Source of the DNA: Larix sibirica
Taxonomy: Eukaryota > Streptophyta > Pinopsida > Pinales > Pinaceae
Assembly: GCA_004151065.3 (NCBI GenBank)
Contig: NWUY0300017321.1
Span: 1-28,232, forward strand
Reading direction: 5' to 3'
DNA length: 28,232 nt
A program made the translations under genes and the position numbers. The notes under the pieces were generated by a model. The model saw only the letters and a program-made list of their open reading frames with translations. It was not told the origin of the DNA and searched no databases. This document shows, in pieces, positions 19,511 through 28,232 of the stretch (position 1 is its first letter; each line of letters starts with the position of its first letter).

Positions 19511-19991
19511 TTCCTCGAGGTGCAAACCTTTCCTCAAGTTTTGCAAAAGTTTGCAACTAAAGAATTCGATCCCTCTCAACGCTTGGTAGATCAAAGTTAA
19601 GATAAATCTATACTTGTTTAGTGGTAAGTTGGCAATGCTTGTTACAAAGAGATCCAATTCTAAATCTTATGTATATTTTTTACTTTTCAATTTTAACAAT
19701 AAAAAATTAAAAAAGTAGTAATTGATATTGGATTATTTAGTGAATCAGTAATTAATATTGGATTATTTAGTGAATCAAAGTGAAAAGTTAAAGAGATTTG
19801 TAGTGTAAAGATCCAATTTGAATAATTGAGAGGAAAATAATCTCTTCCTCTTTGTAAATTGTTTATTATCTTTAAAAATTCAATTTACATTAAATACCAT
19901 TTTCGAAATAAAGAAAAGTATTAATAATTTTTTCGAAAATATTTAAAACAAAATTCATTTTAAATTTTATTTAAATCTCTCATTTTCATTG
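19511..19991. other. AT-rich spacer with short repeats
   Basis: Contains one isolated tRNA-like module (about 19,612-19,683: TTTAGTGGTAAGTTGGC...AATTCTAAATCTTATGT) and a 31-bp doubling of ATTGGATTATTTAGTGAATC (about 19,722-19,787). No gene. Confidence 0.5.
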
Positions 19992-20120
19992 AAAAGTGAG
20001 AAAATGAAATTGAAATCTGAGAAAACATAAACTTCTTAGGTAAATGGTAGGTTTTATAGAAAAGTGAGGAATTGAAATTGAAAGCTGAGAAAACCGTGAA
20101 CTTTTTAGCTAAATGGTAAG
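19992..20120 (+). repeat. Two copies of a ~68-bp tandem unit
   Basis: GAAAAGTGAG, then GAAATTGAAATCTGAGAAAA or a near match, then CTTAGGTAAATGGTAG or TTTAGCTAAATGGTAAG, occurs at about 19,991 and 20,059. The second copy ends in a tRNA-like module at 20,105-20,160 with a box A-like TAGCTAAATGG and a box B-like GGTTTTGAATC. Confidence 0.75.
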
Positions 20121-20978
20121 TAAAACCGCTTGAGATTTGGTTTTGAATCTTATGTGCATCCGTGACGAGCGAATCTAAGCATATGGAATAAACGAATCCA
20201 GAATCCTATGCTACTCTCTTGCATTAACGCTCCAACGCTGTTAATGGTAAGATCTTTGTTGGAAAAAGTACAGTACAATCCCAATAGTTAAAATAATTTA
20301 CGGAGAAATTTTTATTAGATTTAATTAGTAGCACATGGTCCGTTCCTGGGCTGTCGTCCTTTACCTGGAAGGAATTCAAAAAATAATAAGAAGAACTAAT
20401 TTTATAACCAGATTTTCAAATAAGAAGGCAAATTTAATAATCGAAAAGTAAATTTAGAAAGCAGAGGTGATAAAATAAGTAGTTTTCTTAACCATCAATT
20501 AACCTTGGAAAGCAATGGAGATATAACCATAAGCACAAAATTGCGTTGATAATATCTTTCATTTGCATTGGGCCTTAGACGAGGGGTGGGTCTGGAAGGC
20601 AACAGAGCAGAGCGCAGATCACATTGGCCCTGTTTGTTTCTTTGCTTCTTAGATCCTCATCCTCAGACTAAAAGTATCATACAGCCATTGGATGATCAAC
20701 ATAATTCTATCATTCATCTTAAATGTTTGAGATGAATTGATGCAGAGGCCCTTTCAATGAGCATGAAGCTATGTTTTCCACTGAAAGATTGCAGCACCAC
20801 CATTGCTATATGTTGAAGAATTTTTGCATTCCTTTATATTGCAGGCTACAATATAAGCCCATGAAAATTCCAGATCTGATGCAGCAGGATGAACAATGCT
20901 CTGTTTGTGGTGTTGTATTGGACTGCATTGAGCTGCAAAGTACTGGGTTTTGTTTGTGAAAAAGGGGGGAATTCAACA
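20121..20978 (+). promoter_or_regulatory. Presumed promoter and 5' leader of the GAUT gene
   Basis: Less AT-extreme sequence lies upstream of the coding start. No strong TATA box was found at a convincing distance. A CCAAT-like inverse motif (ATTGG, about 20,624) lies in a pyrimidine-rich context. The leader has several ATGs before the coding start, including a 62-codon open frame at 20,771-20,959 that stops 19 bases before the main ATG, and an in-frame ATG at 20,889. A TTGCAG near 20,843 could be a splice acceptor of a leader intron. Transcription start and leader structure cannot be set from sequence alone. Confidence 0.4.
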
Positions 20979-21189
20979 ATGCAGGTCCACATATCACCTA
21001 GCATGAGAACTATTACTATATCTACCAGCAATGGTTTCCTGGACTTTATGAAGGTCAAGGTTGCTGCTCGCCATCTTTCATATAGGACCATATTCTATAC
21101 AATGCTGATGCTTGCTGTTCTGTTGCCCTTTGTCTTCATTCTAATGGCGCTTGTTAAGCTGGAAGGCGTTGATAAATGTTCATCATTAG
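20979..21189 (+). CDS. GAUT13/14-like galacturonosyltransferase, coding exon 1
   Basis: Encodes residues 1-70 plus one base. The start MQVHISPSMRTITIS matches the characteristic MQ(L/V)HISPS N-terminus of the GAUT12/13/14 clade, which is why the ATG at 20,979 is preferred over the in-frame ATG at 20,889 that would add 30 residues. Residues about 25-37 are basic (MKVKVAARHLSYR), and about 38-59 (IFYTMLMLAVLLPFVFIL...) form a single hydrophobic segment: a type II signal anchor for the Golgi membrane. KLEGVDKCSSL follows. The exon ends TCATTAG|GTAAGA, a good donor, in phase 1. Family members are GT8 glycosyltransferases that build pectin (homogalacturonan), or in the GAUT12 branch affect xylan. 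The serine-rich, ISYRT-type N-terminus is closer to GAUT13/14 than GAUT12. Confidence 0.88.
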
Positions 21190-22053
21190 GTAAGATTGAT
21201 GCCCAATGAAAAAATAAACTTTGATTTCATTATGCCCACATAAAGATTTCTCTGTATTGAGATCTTGTTTAGCGGATTTGGATACGCCCACACGAAAAAC
21301 ACCTTGATTTCATCAGGTCCACATGGAAATTTCTCTCTATTAAAATTCTGTTTAGCTGATCGATATCGCCGCCCTAAAAATTTCTCTCTACTGAGATCTT
21401 GTTTAGAGATTCTGAATATGGCCACATGGAAATTTCTTTGTATTGAGATCCTGTTTAGTGGATTTCGAAATGGCCACACGAAAAATTATTTTGAGATCTT
21501 TTTTATTGGATTTCAAAATGCCCACATGAAAAACACCTTGATTTAGGTGAACCCATCACAAATTTCGGCAAACTATTAAAAGGACTCCCGGAATTCAGAC
21601 ATTTTAGAGTTCACCGTGGATCCTTCTATCCAATTTAGAGTATCTGTTTCTAGTTTTCAGAGTTTTTTTTGCCTAAATTTAGCGTAAGAGAATCACACTA
21701 ATCTTCCCACTAGAGATTACATGGTGTTGTAGAAACCTAGTTCCCTACAATGCATTCAACTGTGGAATTAGGGCATATATCGTGGGTGGCAGTGAGATAA
21801 AAAACCGTGACCTTTTTGTCTGCGATTGCACCCACAAACCTCACTCAACTCCTTTTGTTTCAAATCTAGAATAGGCAGAGATATGGATCAGGGATATCTA
21901 ATATCAAGCCTACTTTCTTCCAAATCTAGGATAAATAAAACTCGTCACAGTTTTGCAGTTGAGAATTGGACTGAACATGAATATTTGATGTGCATACTTT
22001 TGTTATTGTAAAATCACGTGGAGAAATATTGACTTTAATTTGTCACTGTCCAG
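21190..22053 (+). other. GAUT intron 1 (864 bp) with a repeat array
   Basis: Runs from GTAAGA to CTGTCCAG. About 21,225-21,550 holds diverged tandem copies of a phrase like CCACATGGAAATTTCTCTCTATTGAGATCTTGTTTAG. The remainder (21,551-22,053) shows nothing recognisable. Confidence 0.82.
21225..21550 (+). repeat. Diverged tandem array (~60-80 bp units) in GAUT intron 1
   Basis: Four to five copies of a unit whose core is CCACAYGRAAATTTCTCT, then ATTGAGATCYTGTTTAG, then a GGATTT-type spacer. Cores lie near 21,236, 21,320, 21,378, 21,421 and 21,474. The array starts about 35 bases after the exon 1 donor. Open frames on both strands across it reflect the repeat, not coding. Confidence 0.8.
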
Positions 22054-22109
22054 ATTGTCTCAGCAGGAGATTAGGACCGAGGCTTCTGGGAAGAGCAGAT
22101 CCCTCATCA
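22054..22109 (+). CDS. GAUT13/14-like galacturonosyltransferase, coding exon 2
   Basis: A 56-bp exon between GTCCAG and GTAAGT. Joined to exon 1 in phase 1, the codon g|at gives Asp, then CLSRRLGPRLLGRADPSS (residues 72-89). The (D)C-L-x-R-R-L-G-P-R-x-L-G-R block is a conserved feature just after the signal anchor in GAUT13/14 proteins, which confirms both splice sites. The exon ends on a complete codon (phase 0). It lies in the lumenal stem region. Confidence 0.88.
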
Positions 22110-22313
22110 GTAAGTCTTAACAGATTATGCCATCTCCACGGCATTTCAATGATGTTGAAAATTGAAGTACCTTGATTCCCAAAGTCTTTCTAAATCTGAT
22201 ACTTGTTAGCAGATATGGCTATCTTGATTGTTACATGGCTGCTTTTAATTACAATATGGAAATGTTCTTATATACTCAAGCCTGAAGACTCTAGAGCATG
22301 GTGCATTGTGCAG
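22110..22313 (+). other. GAUT intron 2 (204 bp)
   Basis: From GTAAGT to TTGTGCAG. The acceptor was chosen because it gives RLAKDIYEVL directly after ADPSS, aligning with the G-R-L-V-R-D-F-Y pattern of the family. An alternative acceptor after TACTCAAG (22,280) would also keep frame and add 11 residues (PEDSRAWCIVQ) that the family does not have. Confidence 0.78.
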
Positions 22314-22469
22314 AGGCTAGCAAAAGATATATATGAAGTCCTTTCACAAGTAAGCAATGAAGAACTTCCAGAAGGATTTACAGTCCCTGAATCATTCGAT
22401 GACCTTGTTGCTGAGATGAAGACGAACCAGTATGATGCCAAGACGTTTGCCTTCAAGATGAAGGCCTTG
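22314..22469 (+). CDS. GAUT13/14-like galacturonosyltransferase, coding exon 3 (gene continues outside the window)
   Basis: 156 bp in phase 0, residues 90-141. It reads RLAKDIYEVLSQVSNEEL, then VPESFDDLVAEMK and YDAKTFAFKMKAL, and ends at TTG|GTATGT. It matches the lumenal stem of GAUT13/14 (Y-K-I-L-N-x-V-S, L-P-E-S-F, Y-D-A-K-T-F-A). Family proteins are about 530 residues, so about 390 residues, including the whole GT8 catalytic domain with its D-D-D metal site (FLDDD), are missing here. No such sequence was seen on the plus strand up to 28,232. The three exons are free of stops and frameshifts, so the gene looks intact so far. The reading frame is exact across both introns. Confidence 0.86.
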
Positions 22470-22889
22470 GTATGTCTCTGGGCATTTGCTTTCTGCTGAA
22501 ACCTTTCTTCTTTCAGACAATTACAACCATTTGATTTCTCTTTAGAGTAGACAGGCTTGTTGAATGTGCTCTGAAATTAAGGATGACATGTAAGAAAAAA
22601 ACAAAATGACATTAAAAGCAACCGGACACAGAGACCAGATCATATAAAATGCATCTTAGCCAGATCAAAGATTCACGATATTAAAAGATTGAACAATATC
22701 ACTAGTTTTATTGTTAACATCGGCACTGTCTGGATATTAATTTTCTACACAAGAAATCCACTGATGCTTTGTTAAAAAACGAGAGCCTGGAATTTGCTTC
22801 TGAATGATTACAAGACCTAATGCCATTTTAAATTACATATATTTGGATTGATAAAATCATACAGGTCATGGGCTCCAATTATATTGATG

Positions 22890-23250
22890 GACCATCCTCA
22901 CATGACTCAGACTTGGGAAACCCTCGGCAAAGCCAAAAGAGTAAGAATATGACTGGGACCCAAAAATCTCGGAAAAACTTGGCAATAAATAAAACTCAAA
23001 AAATACTTAAACTATGCAAATGCCTATCAAAGCCTGTGCAAATCTTTCAAAATGGCCAAACAATGTCAGATTCAGTCAAACTAAGGTCAGAAGTTGCAGT
23101 ATCTTACATAACCATCAAACTGATAATGTCTCGGTGAATTTGACCAGATTTGACTGAATTTTTGTTCAAATGAGCTGACTCAGCTTGTTTCAAAGTCGAG
23201 TAGACTTGCTGAGTACTCTAGCAGACTCAACTCTTGTTTCAATGGATGGA
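22890..23250 (+). repeat. Possible decayed CGAGTCGACTCG-type interspersed repeat
   Basis: The segment is rich in variants of CTCGG, GACTTGG and GAGTxGACT: CTTGGGAAACCCTCGGCAAA, AAATCTCGGAAAAACTTGGC, GTCGAGTAGACTTGCTGAGT. The pattern fits an originally CG-rich repeat in which many CG pairs became TG or CA. No terminal inverted repeats or target-site duplications were established. The 89-codon frame at 22,868-23,137 inside it is Lys/Ser-rich and shows no conserved domain. Confidence 0.35.
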
Positions 23251-25616
23251 ACAAAGGCTGATGAAAATGTAACAGCAATATTTAATAGTTATTTATATGT
23301 ACATACCAAGATACAATGCAATACAACTCTCAGACATGTTGGTAAATCAAAATGTCACATTAAAGGATGAAGTAAAAGATATAAGATAAGATGTGTGTTA
23401 CCATTATATTTTTCATCCCCAAAATTGGCTTCTTCCAGAACTTGTAGCACAACAGCACCAGTTTGAAAAAGGTTTCAAAGTACCAATGGTTTTGCAGAGA
23501 GCAAGGAGTGAGGTGATCATAACTGGATGAAAGTGCCAAACTTACGATGCCCACTAAGCGTTTTTGACAACTTAAATTATTGATTACAAATGTTGCTTTA
23601 GTTACATCATACACATCCCACCTATCTAGCTCTCTACCTCTTGAGGGCGTTTATTCAATGTCTACAATGAGTATCAGTTTGGCTGAATGTCCCTGGGTGA
23701 AATGTTAGCAAATGAAGTTGGTAATTAATTTGAATATCCATGAAACTTCCCCTATGAATTAAAATGTACCTTTGTGGAAGAGTCCAAAAAAGTAATGTTA
23801 TATCCTACTTGTTCCTTGCTTCAGATCCACTTTACAATCCCTTGCATTTCTTGTTTCATATTTTGCTTGCCCATGCATTAATTGTGTTCCGCCAGTAAAG
23901 ATGTACTTGCAAGTTGCAACACAAGAATCAGACACATCTTTTAATGCATTACTAACATTCTCACAGCCATCCTATGTAACTCTGCGTTCTTCTCTTCCAA
24001 AACTTACAAGAGAAATGACATTTGATGCCATGCCATTTTAAACTTCCAATTTCCTTTTTTGAGTCGGAATTGTACATCAAGCTTTCAATAAAAAAACATT
24101 TTGAAAGAGTACTCTTTAGACCTATTCTTAAACCCAACCATGAATTTTTTGTTTTTGGATATGCTATCATCTGCAAATGAGCCCTGTTTCTGTTATCATC
24201 AAAGTTATGAAATGATTTTACAGTCTGATTATTTTGTTTTGGACAATGTGATATCCCATTGCTCAAAATATGACAACAGTGGACCACATAAAATCTATCT
24301 ATTCAGCATTGAGAAGTAGTTAGTAGTTACAGATAGAAGGAGTTCTGAAGGACAGATAATTTGATCTCTTTTTCCTCATATCCTGCTTAAAAGCTATGTC
24401 TCTGTGATTGCGTTCTTCTTTATTCCATATTTCCTCCTATAAACCTACATATAGAGCTGATATAAACTCTACTTTTAAGTTTTTAGGCTTAGTATTACAT
24501 TAGCCTCTCATTCAGCTGACTGATTGTTCTGAGTGTATCATCAGTGAAAGTGGGACAATGATTCTAGTGGTGTATTTATTCAGATTGATATTTAGTGCAA
24601 GATAGGATCTTGTTGAAAGACAATTGCTACGTAACTCCAGTCAAGTTCTTATTCATCTTTAACAATGTAATCATGGTACAATGAACAGATTTAAACAAGT
24701 TTGGTTCCTGTCTTCCTATGGACAAGTTTTGATTTTGTGAGTGTGTGTGTGTGCACCAGATGCTTATTGTTACTAAGATGAATTGTATGTGTGCAAAAAT
24801 GATGTATGGACCCAATAACTCAAAAATTTCACTTGGAGAAACCATTCATAATATACTATAGAATAGTATATCATAGTTTCAAGATTGTTTCAACATCTTG
24901 AATTTGTAGTGTTCCTTCTTATTTTGAGTTTTATACTTAGCAAACAGAAGAAAGCTTGGAACTTTGTAGAATAGGGCTTTTAACGTTAGAAAAATTCATA
25001 CTGAAAGTGCCAGTTGAATGACAATTCATAACAACAGAAATATTATATATTGCATAGAATCCTACTAACTAATGCTGCTTGCCAAATTTTGACCAAATAA
25101 GAAAGGTATATGCTAGAAAAATAAATCAGTATTTTCTAGCGAGATTTGGAACTTGTGTCATTTCTGAAATTGAAGATGAAATTGTATTGAATAACATTAA
25201 CAGAAGTTTTGAGACAACCTCCATGATGATAACTTGTTATCAGCCCTATGATGTAATAATTAATTAATAATTACTGATTAGTAATTATATATAGAAGCAA
25301 CACTAGGGAAAAGACATACCTATTTAGACGTGTGTTGTCTTGTTCTCAGGACCATCTTATTCATCATGCTATTAATACATGTTTTACAGTTTTCCGTTAA
25401 GGTTGACTTTGCCTCAAGTTGTATGAGAGCAATCAATGTTGCACATGTGAAGGCTTACATTGTTCTTGTCACTCTTTCGTGTCTTCACCATTTTGCTGTT
25501 ATTTCCTGTTATTGTACACATCTTGGGCACCATTTTGTCTTAGTTTTTTTCTTGTCCATCTGATCTCATCTGCCATTGTTTTTCTATCATCCGTAAACAT
25601 TTTCGTTTTTTGTCCA

Positions 25617-26965
25617 TTCACCACTCCTAATTCTATGTTTGTATTTACATCCATGCCCTCTACATCTTTGCCATTCTTAACTTTTCCGTTCACTCTTCTT
25701 ATTTTGCCTTTTCTCCCACTTCAGAGCACTTTGTTCTCACACTTTAATTTCTGCTTCTTCGTATTCTATCATGATTCATGTTAATCTGCAACATTTTTGC
25801 TGGTTCTCGTCACTCATATATGATTCTTTTTAAACATGTAGAATAAATAAAGAAACAAAATTGATCGAACTTGTATTTATTGCACCATTCATCACTCCTA
25901 ATTCTATGTTTGTATTTACTTCCATGCTCTCTACACCTTTGCCATTCTTAACTTTTCCGTTCACTTCTTTTTGTGCCTTTTCTCCCACTTCAGAGCACTT
26001 TGTTCACAGTACTAATTTCTGCTTCTTCGTATGATTCATGTTAATCTGCAACATTTTTGCTGGTTCTTGTCACTCATATATGATTCTTTTTAAACATGTT
26101 AGAATAAATAAAGAAACAAACATGATCAAACTTGTATTTATTGCACCATTCATCACTCCTAATTCTATGTTTGTATTTACATCTATGCTCTCTACGTCTT
26201 TGCCATTCTTAACTTTTCCGTTCACTCTTCATTTTTTGCCTTTTCTCCCACTTCAGAGCACTTTGTTCTCACACATTAATTTCTGTTTCTTCATATTCTA
26301 TCATGATTCATGTTAATCTGCAACAATTTTGCTGGTTCTTGTCAATCATGTATGGTTCTTTTTAAACATGTAGAATAAATAAAGAAACAAAAATGATCAA
26401 ACTTATATTTATTAAACGATTCATCACTCCTAATTCTACGTTTGTATCTACATCCATGCCCTCTACACCTTTGCCATTCTTAACTTTTCCGTTCACTTCT
26501 TTTTTTGCCTTTTCTCCTGCTTCAGAGCACTTTGTTCTCACACACTAATTTCTGCTTCTTCGTATTCTATCACGATTCATGTTAATCTGCAACATTTTTG
26601 CTGGTTCTTGTCACTCATATATGATTCTTTTTAAACATGTAGAATAAATAAAGAAACAAAAATGATCAAACTTGTATTTATTACGCAATTCATCACTCCT
26701 AAATTCCTAATTCTATGTTTGTATTTACATCCATGCCCTCTACATCTTTGCCATTCTTAACTTTTCCGTTCACTCTTCTTTTTTTTGCCTTTTCTCCCAC
26801 TTCAGAGCACTTTGTTTTCACACTCTAATTTCTGCTTCTTTGTATACTATCATGATTCATGTTAATCTGCAACATTTTTGCTGGTTCTTGTCACTCATAT
26901 ATGATTCTTTTTAAGCATGCAGGATAAATAAAGAAACAAAAAATATCAAACTTGTATTTATTGCA
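25617..26965 (+). repeat. Five tandem copies of a ~270-bp unit in GAUT intron 3
   Basis: The marker CACTCCTAA recurs at 25,622, 25,893, 26,154, 26,425 and 26,694 (spacings 271, 261, 271, 269). Each unit holds CATTCTTAACTTTTCCGTTC, TTTTCTCCCACTTCAGAGCA, CATGTTAATCTGCAACA, TTGCTGGTTCTTGTCACTCA and AATAAATAAAGAAACAAA in that order. The copies are roughly 90-95% alike by eye. Each carries a CTCCCACTTCAG tract that looks like a splice acceptor and an AATAAATAAA string like a poly(A) signal. Copy 5 has an 8-base insertion after the marker. Confidence 0.93.
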
Positions 26966-27420
26966 TTTCTCCCAGTTATTGCATTCTCACTAACTCTGAT
27001 TTATTCCTTTTTCTCTTGCTTAATCTATTATTCCCTCCAACCCTCTCAAGTTCTTCGTTGTAATTTTTTCCTATTGAGTTCAAGTGGGTCATTGCAAACA
27101 AATAGAAAATGATGCAGATCAATAGGGCAGAAATATTTATGAAAATTCAACTTTAGAACTCAACAAATAATAAGGTAAGCCTTTTTCTACATAGCTGAAG
27201 ATCACAGCCCATGGTCATGACTCATATTTTGTCTCATTTCTTCTGGAGTAAGTTTTATTTAAGTGTTGTAAAGGGCTTCTTTTCAATTATCGCCAATCAA
27301 TATGTACAAAGATAAAGAATCTATTGTTAAGATTAATCCAACTTCATGTGACTCTAAAAAATTCCATCAAAAGGAAAGGTGAATGCTATTTTTTTTTTCA
27401 AAAGGTGATTAAGTAAATTT

Positions 27421-27610
27421 GTCATCTACATGGGATTCAAAGTTTTTTGAATTATTTTAGGGTGTATGGCGCGCTTGCAACCACTTTTGCTGCTGCCCTT
27501 TCCCTACAATTAAATTTGTTGTCTGGATGGAATTCAGAGTTTTCTGAATAGTTTTGAGGTCTATGGTGCATGCACCCCCTTTTTCTAGTGTCCTTCCCTT
27601 GCATTTATTA
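27421..27610 (+). repeat. Two-copy tandem repeat of ~98 bp
   Basis: GGGATTCAAAGTTTTTTGAATTATTTTAGGGTGTATGG, given here as two short parts GGGATTCAAAG and AGGGTGTATGG, is matched 98 bases later by TGGAATTCAGAG and AGGTCTATGG. Both are followed by a GCGCTTGCA- or GTGCATGCA-type phrase and a CCTTTCCCT- or CCTTCCCTT-type phrase. Confidence 0.7.
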
Positions 27611-28110
27611 GGTTTCTTTTGTGAGTCACTGGCCCATGCTGGCAATTATTGGCCTAGTCTCCTACCATAAGGCCTCTAAGAGCTGATAATATCTACCTTA
27701 GAGCCTGGAAATGGATCATTTGATCCTAATTCCACTATGGCCCCTCCAAAGAGACAACGAGTTCATCCCCAAGGTGTACTATGAGGTAATGACATTGGTT
27801 CTGATGACACCCTTGTTAATATTTATATTTTTAAATATGATTATTGTCATGAATACAAGCAACACAGTTGCTAGGATACTTCATGGGTCACATTCCTCCC
27901 GAGGCCATGATTTGAGCTTGGATGATTCTTCAATGTTGGGGGCTCATGAAGTTGGCTCCACACCACTCTCCCAATTCCTTTTGCCTTTAATGGACATTTT
28001 ATTCTTTCGTACATTTCGGGATGGTTTCACATTTTGTTACTCCATCAACAATTTTCTGAATAGCTTGGGGGATTTTCTTATATTCAAATTCTGCAATTAG
28101 GCAGTGGGGA
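27611..28110 (+). other. Unrecognised segment with a 129-codon open frame
   Basis: An open frame at 27,711-28,100 begins MDHLILIPLWPLQRDNEF and contains a hydrophobic segment (LVLMTPLLIFIFLNMIIVM). It has no similarity I recognise. Base composition is slightly less AT-rich than its surroundings. It may be a chance frame or part of a decayed element; in the GAUT intron context it is not a downstream GAUT exon. Confidence 0.25.
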
Positions 28111-28114
28111 GCAT

Positions 28115-28232
28115 TTCCAATCAAAGTTACAAAAACCGAACTGGTGGTTGAACCGTCCGACCTCGAAAACCGGAGCTGGACCAAAACCTGGAAAAAAATT
28201 GGATCACAAAACCAGTCCACCAAAAATACATA
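28115..28232 (+). repeat. Start of an AACCGG-rich interspersed repeat, cut by the window end
   Basis: Phrases AAAACCGAACTGGTGGTTGA, GAAAACCGGAGCTGGACC and AAAACCAGTCCACC are permutations of AACCGG/CCGGTT-type sequence common at the ends of plant interspersed repeats. Only the edge is in view, so no element can be named. Confidence 0.35.

Larger units (their letters stand above)
22470..28232 (+). other. GAUT intron 3 (at least 5.76 kb, open at the window end)
   Basis: Starts GTATGT. No downstream GAUT exon is recognisable before the window ends, so this is probably one very long, repeat-bearing intron, as is common in conifers. The alternative is that the gene is broken here. Stretches 22,470-22,880, 23,261-25,320 and 26,966-27,420 hold no recognisable gene or transposon, only short palindromes (ATAATTACT-GATT-AGTAATTAT near 25,269) and a TG microsatellite near 24,740. 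Open frames of 60-130 residues here lack conserved motifs. Confidence 0.7.

Noticed and set aside
21186-21546. Overlapping open frames on both strands in GAUT intron 1 (97 and 93 residues)
   Set aside because: They follow a tandem repeat between two validated exons; repeated peptides such as LNRISIQRNF reflect the DNA unit.
22203-22313. Signal-anchor-like peptide MLADMAILIVTWLLL upstream of GAUT exon 3 as an alternative start
   Set aside because: This is intron 2 read-through. The splice from exon 2 to 22,314 gives an exact family match, and the family N-terminus is encoded by exon 1.
23960-24319. Overlapping 108- and 72-residue frames in GAUT intron 3
   Set aside because: Opposite-strand frames in AT-rich intron with no conserved motif; likely chance.
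25499-25693. 64-residue charged minus-strand frame (MNGKVKNGKDVEG...) as a small gene
   Set aside because: It overlaps the first unit of the 270-bp intronic array, has no recognisable family, and is not kept in the other units.

Overview
The window looks like nuclear DNA of a seed plant, most likely a gymnosperm such as a conifer. It is AT-rich and crowded with nested, decayed retrotransposons and local tandem duplications. The only convincing host gene is the 5' part of a GT8-family galacturonosyltransferase (GAUT12/13/14 clade, closest to GAUT13/14) with long introns. The gymnosperm placement is an inference from repeat content and gene style, not from a search. No bacterial-type operon, CRISPR array, rRNA gene or intact tRNA gene is visible.

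Positions 1-12,060 hold one old minus-strand plant L1-type LINE. ORF1 relics lie at about 10,900-12,040. ORF2 (endonuclease, reverse transcriptase, zf-RVT zinc finger, C-terminal RNase H) runs from 6,640 down to 345. It carries many stops and frameshifts. Three events broke it further: an internal 810-bp tandem duplication (4,701-6,326), a 1.4-kb poly(A) retroposon inserted in the RT domain (2,565-3,961, 14-bp target-site duplication), and an LTR retrotransposon between ORF1 and ORF2 (7,127 to about 10,675). The LTR element has a tRNA-Thr-like SINE inside its 3' LTR only, so the order of insertion can be read directly. A 213-base N gap (12,126-12,338) follows ORF1.

Positions 12,339-20,200 are AT-rich and gene-free. 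They contain many low-copy tandem repeats (units of about 51, 65, 68, 106, 127, 179 and 232 bp), a satellite-like family, a 1,113-bp near-perfect duplication whose junction is a single N (probably an unmerged contig overlap), a decayed array of tRNA-like modules, and a 191-bp insertion with target-site duplications and a short A tail.

Positions 20,200-28,232 hold the GAUT promoter/leader and coding exons 1-3 (20,979-21,189; 22,054-22,109; 22,314-22,469), which join in phase to give 141 residues: cytosolic tail, signal anchor and start of the stem. Intron 3 is longer than 5.7 kb and runs off the window, so the catalytic GT8 domain is not present here. Introns 1 and 3 carry tandem arrays, the largest being five copies of a 270-bp unit (25,617-26,965). 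I found no convincing new biological system. The best second looks are the probable false duplication, the 191-bp insertion, the tRNA-like module array, and the GAUT leader and introns.
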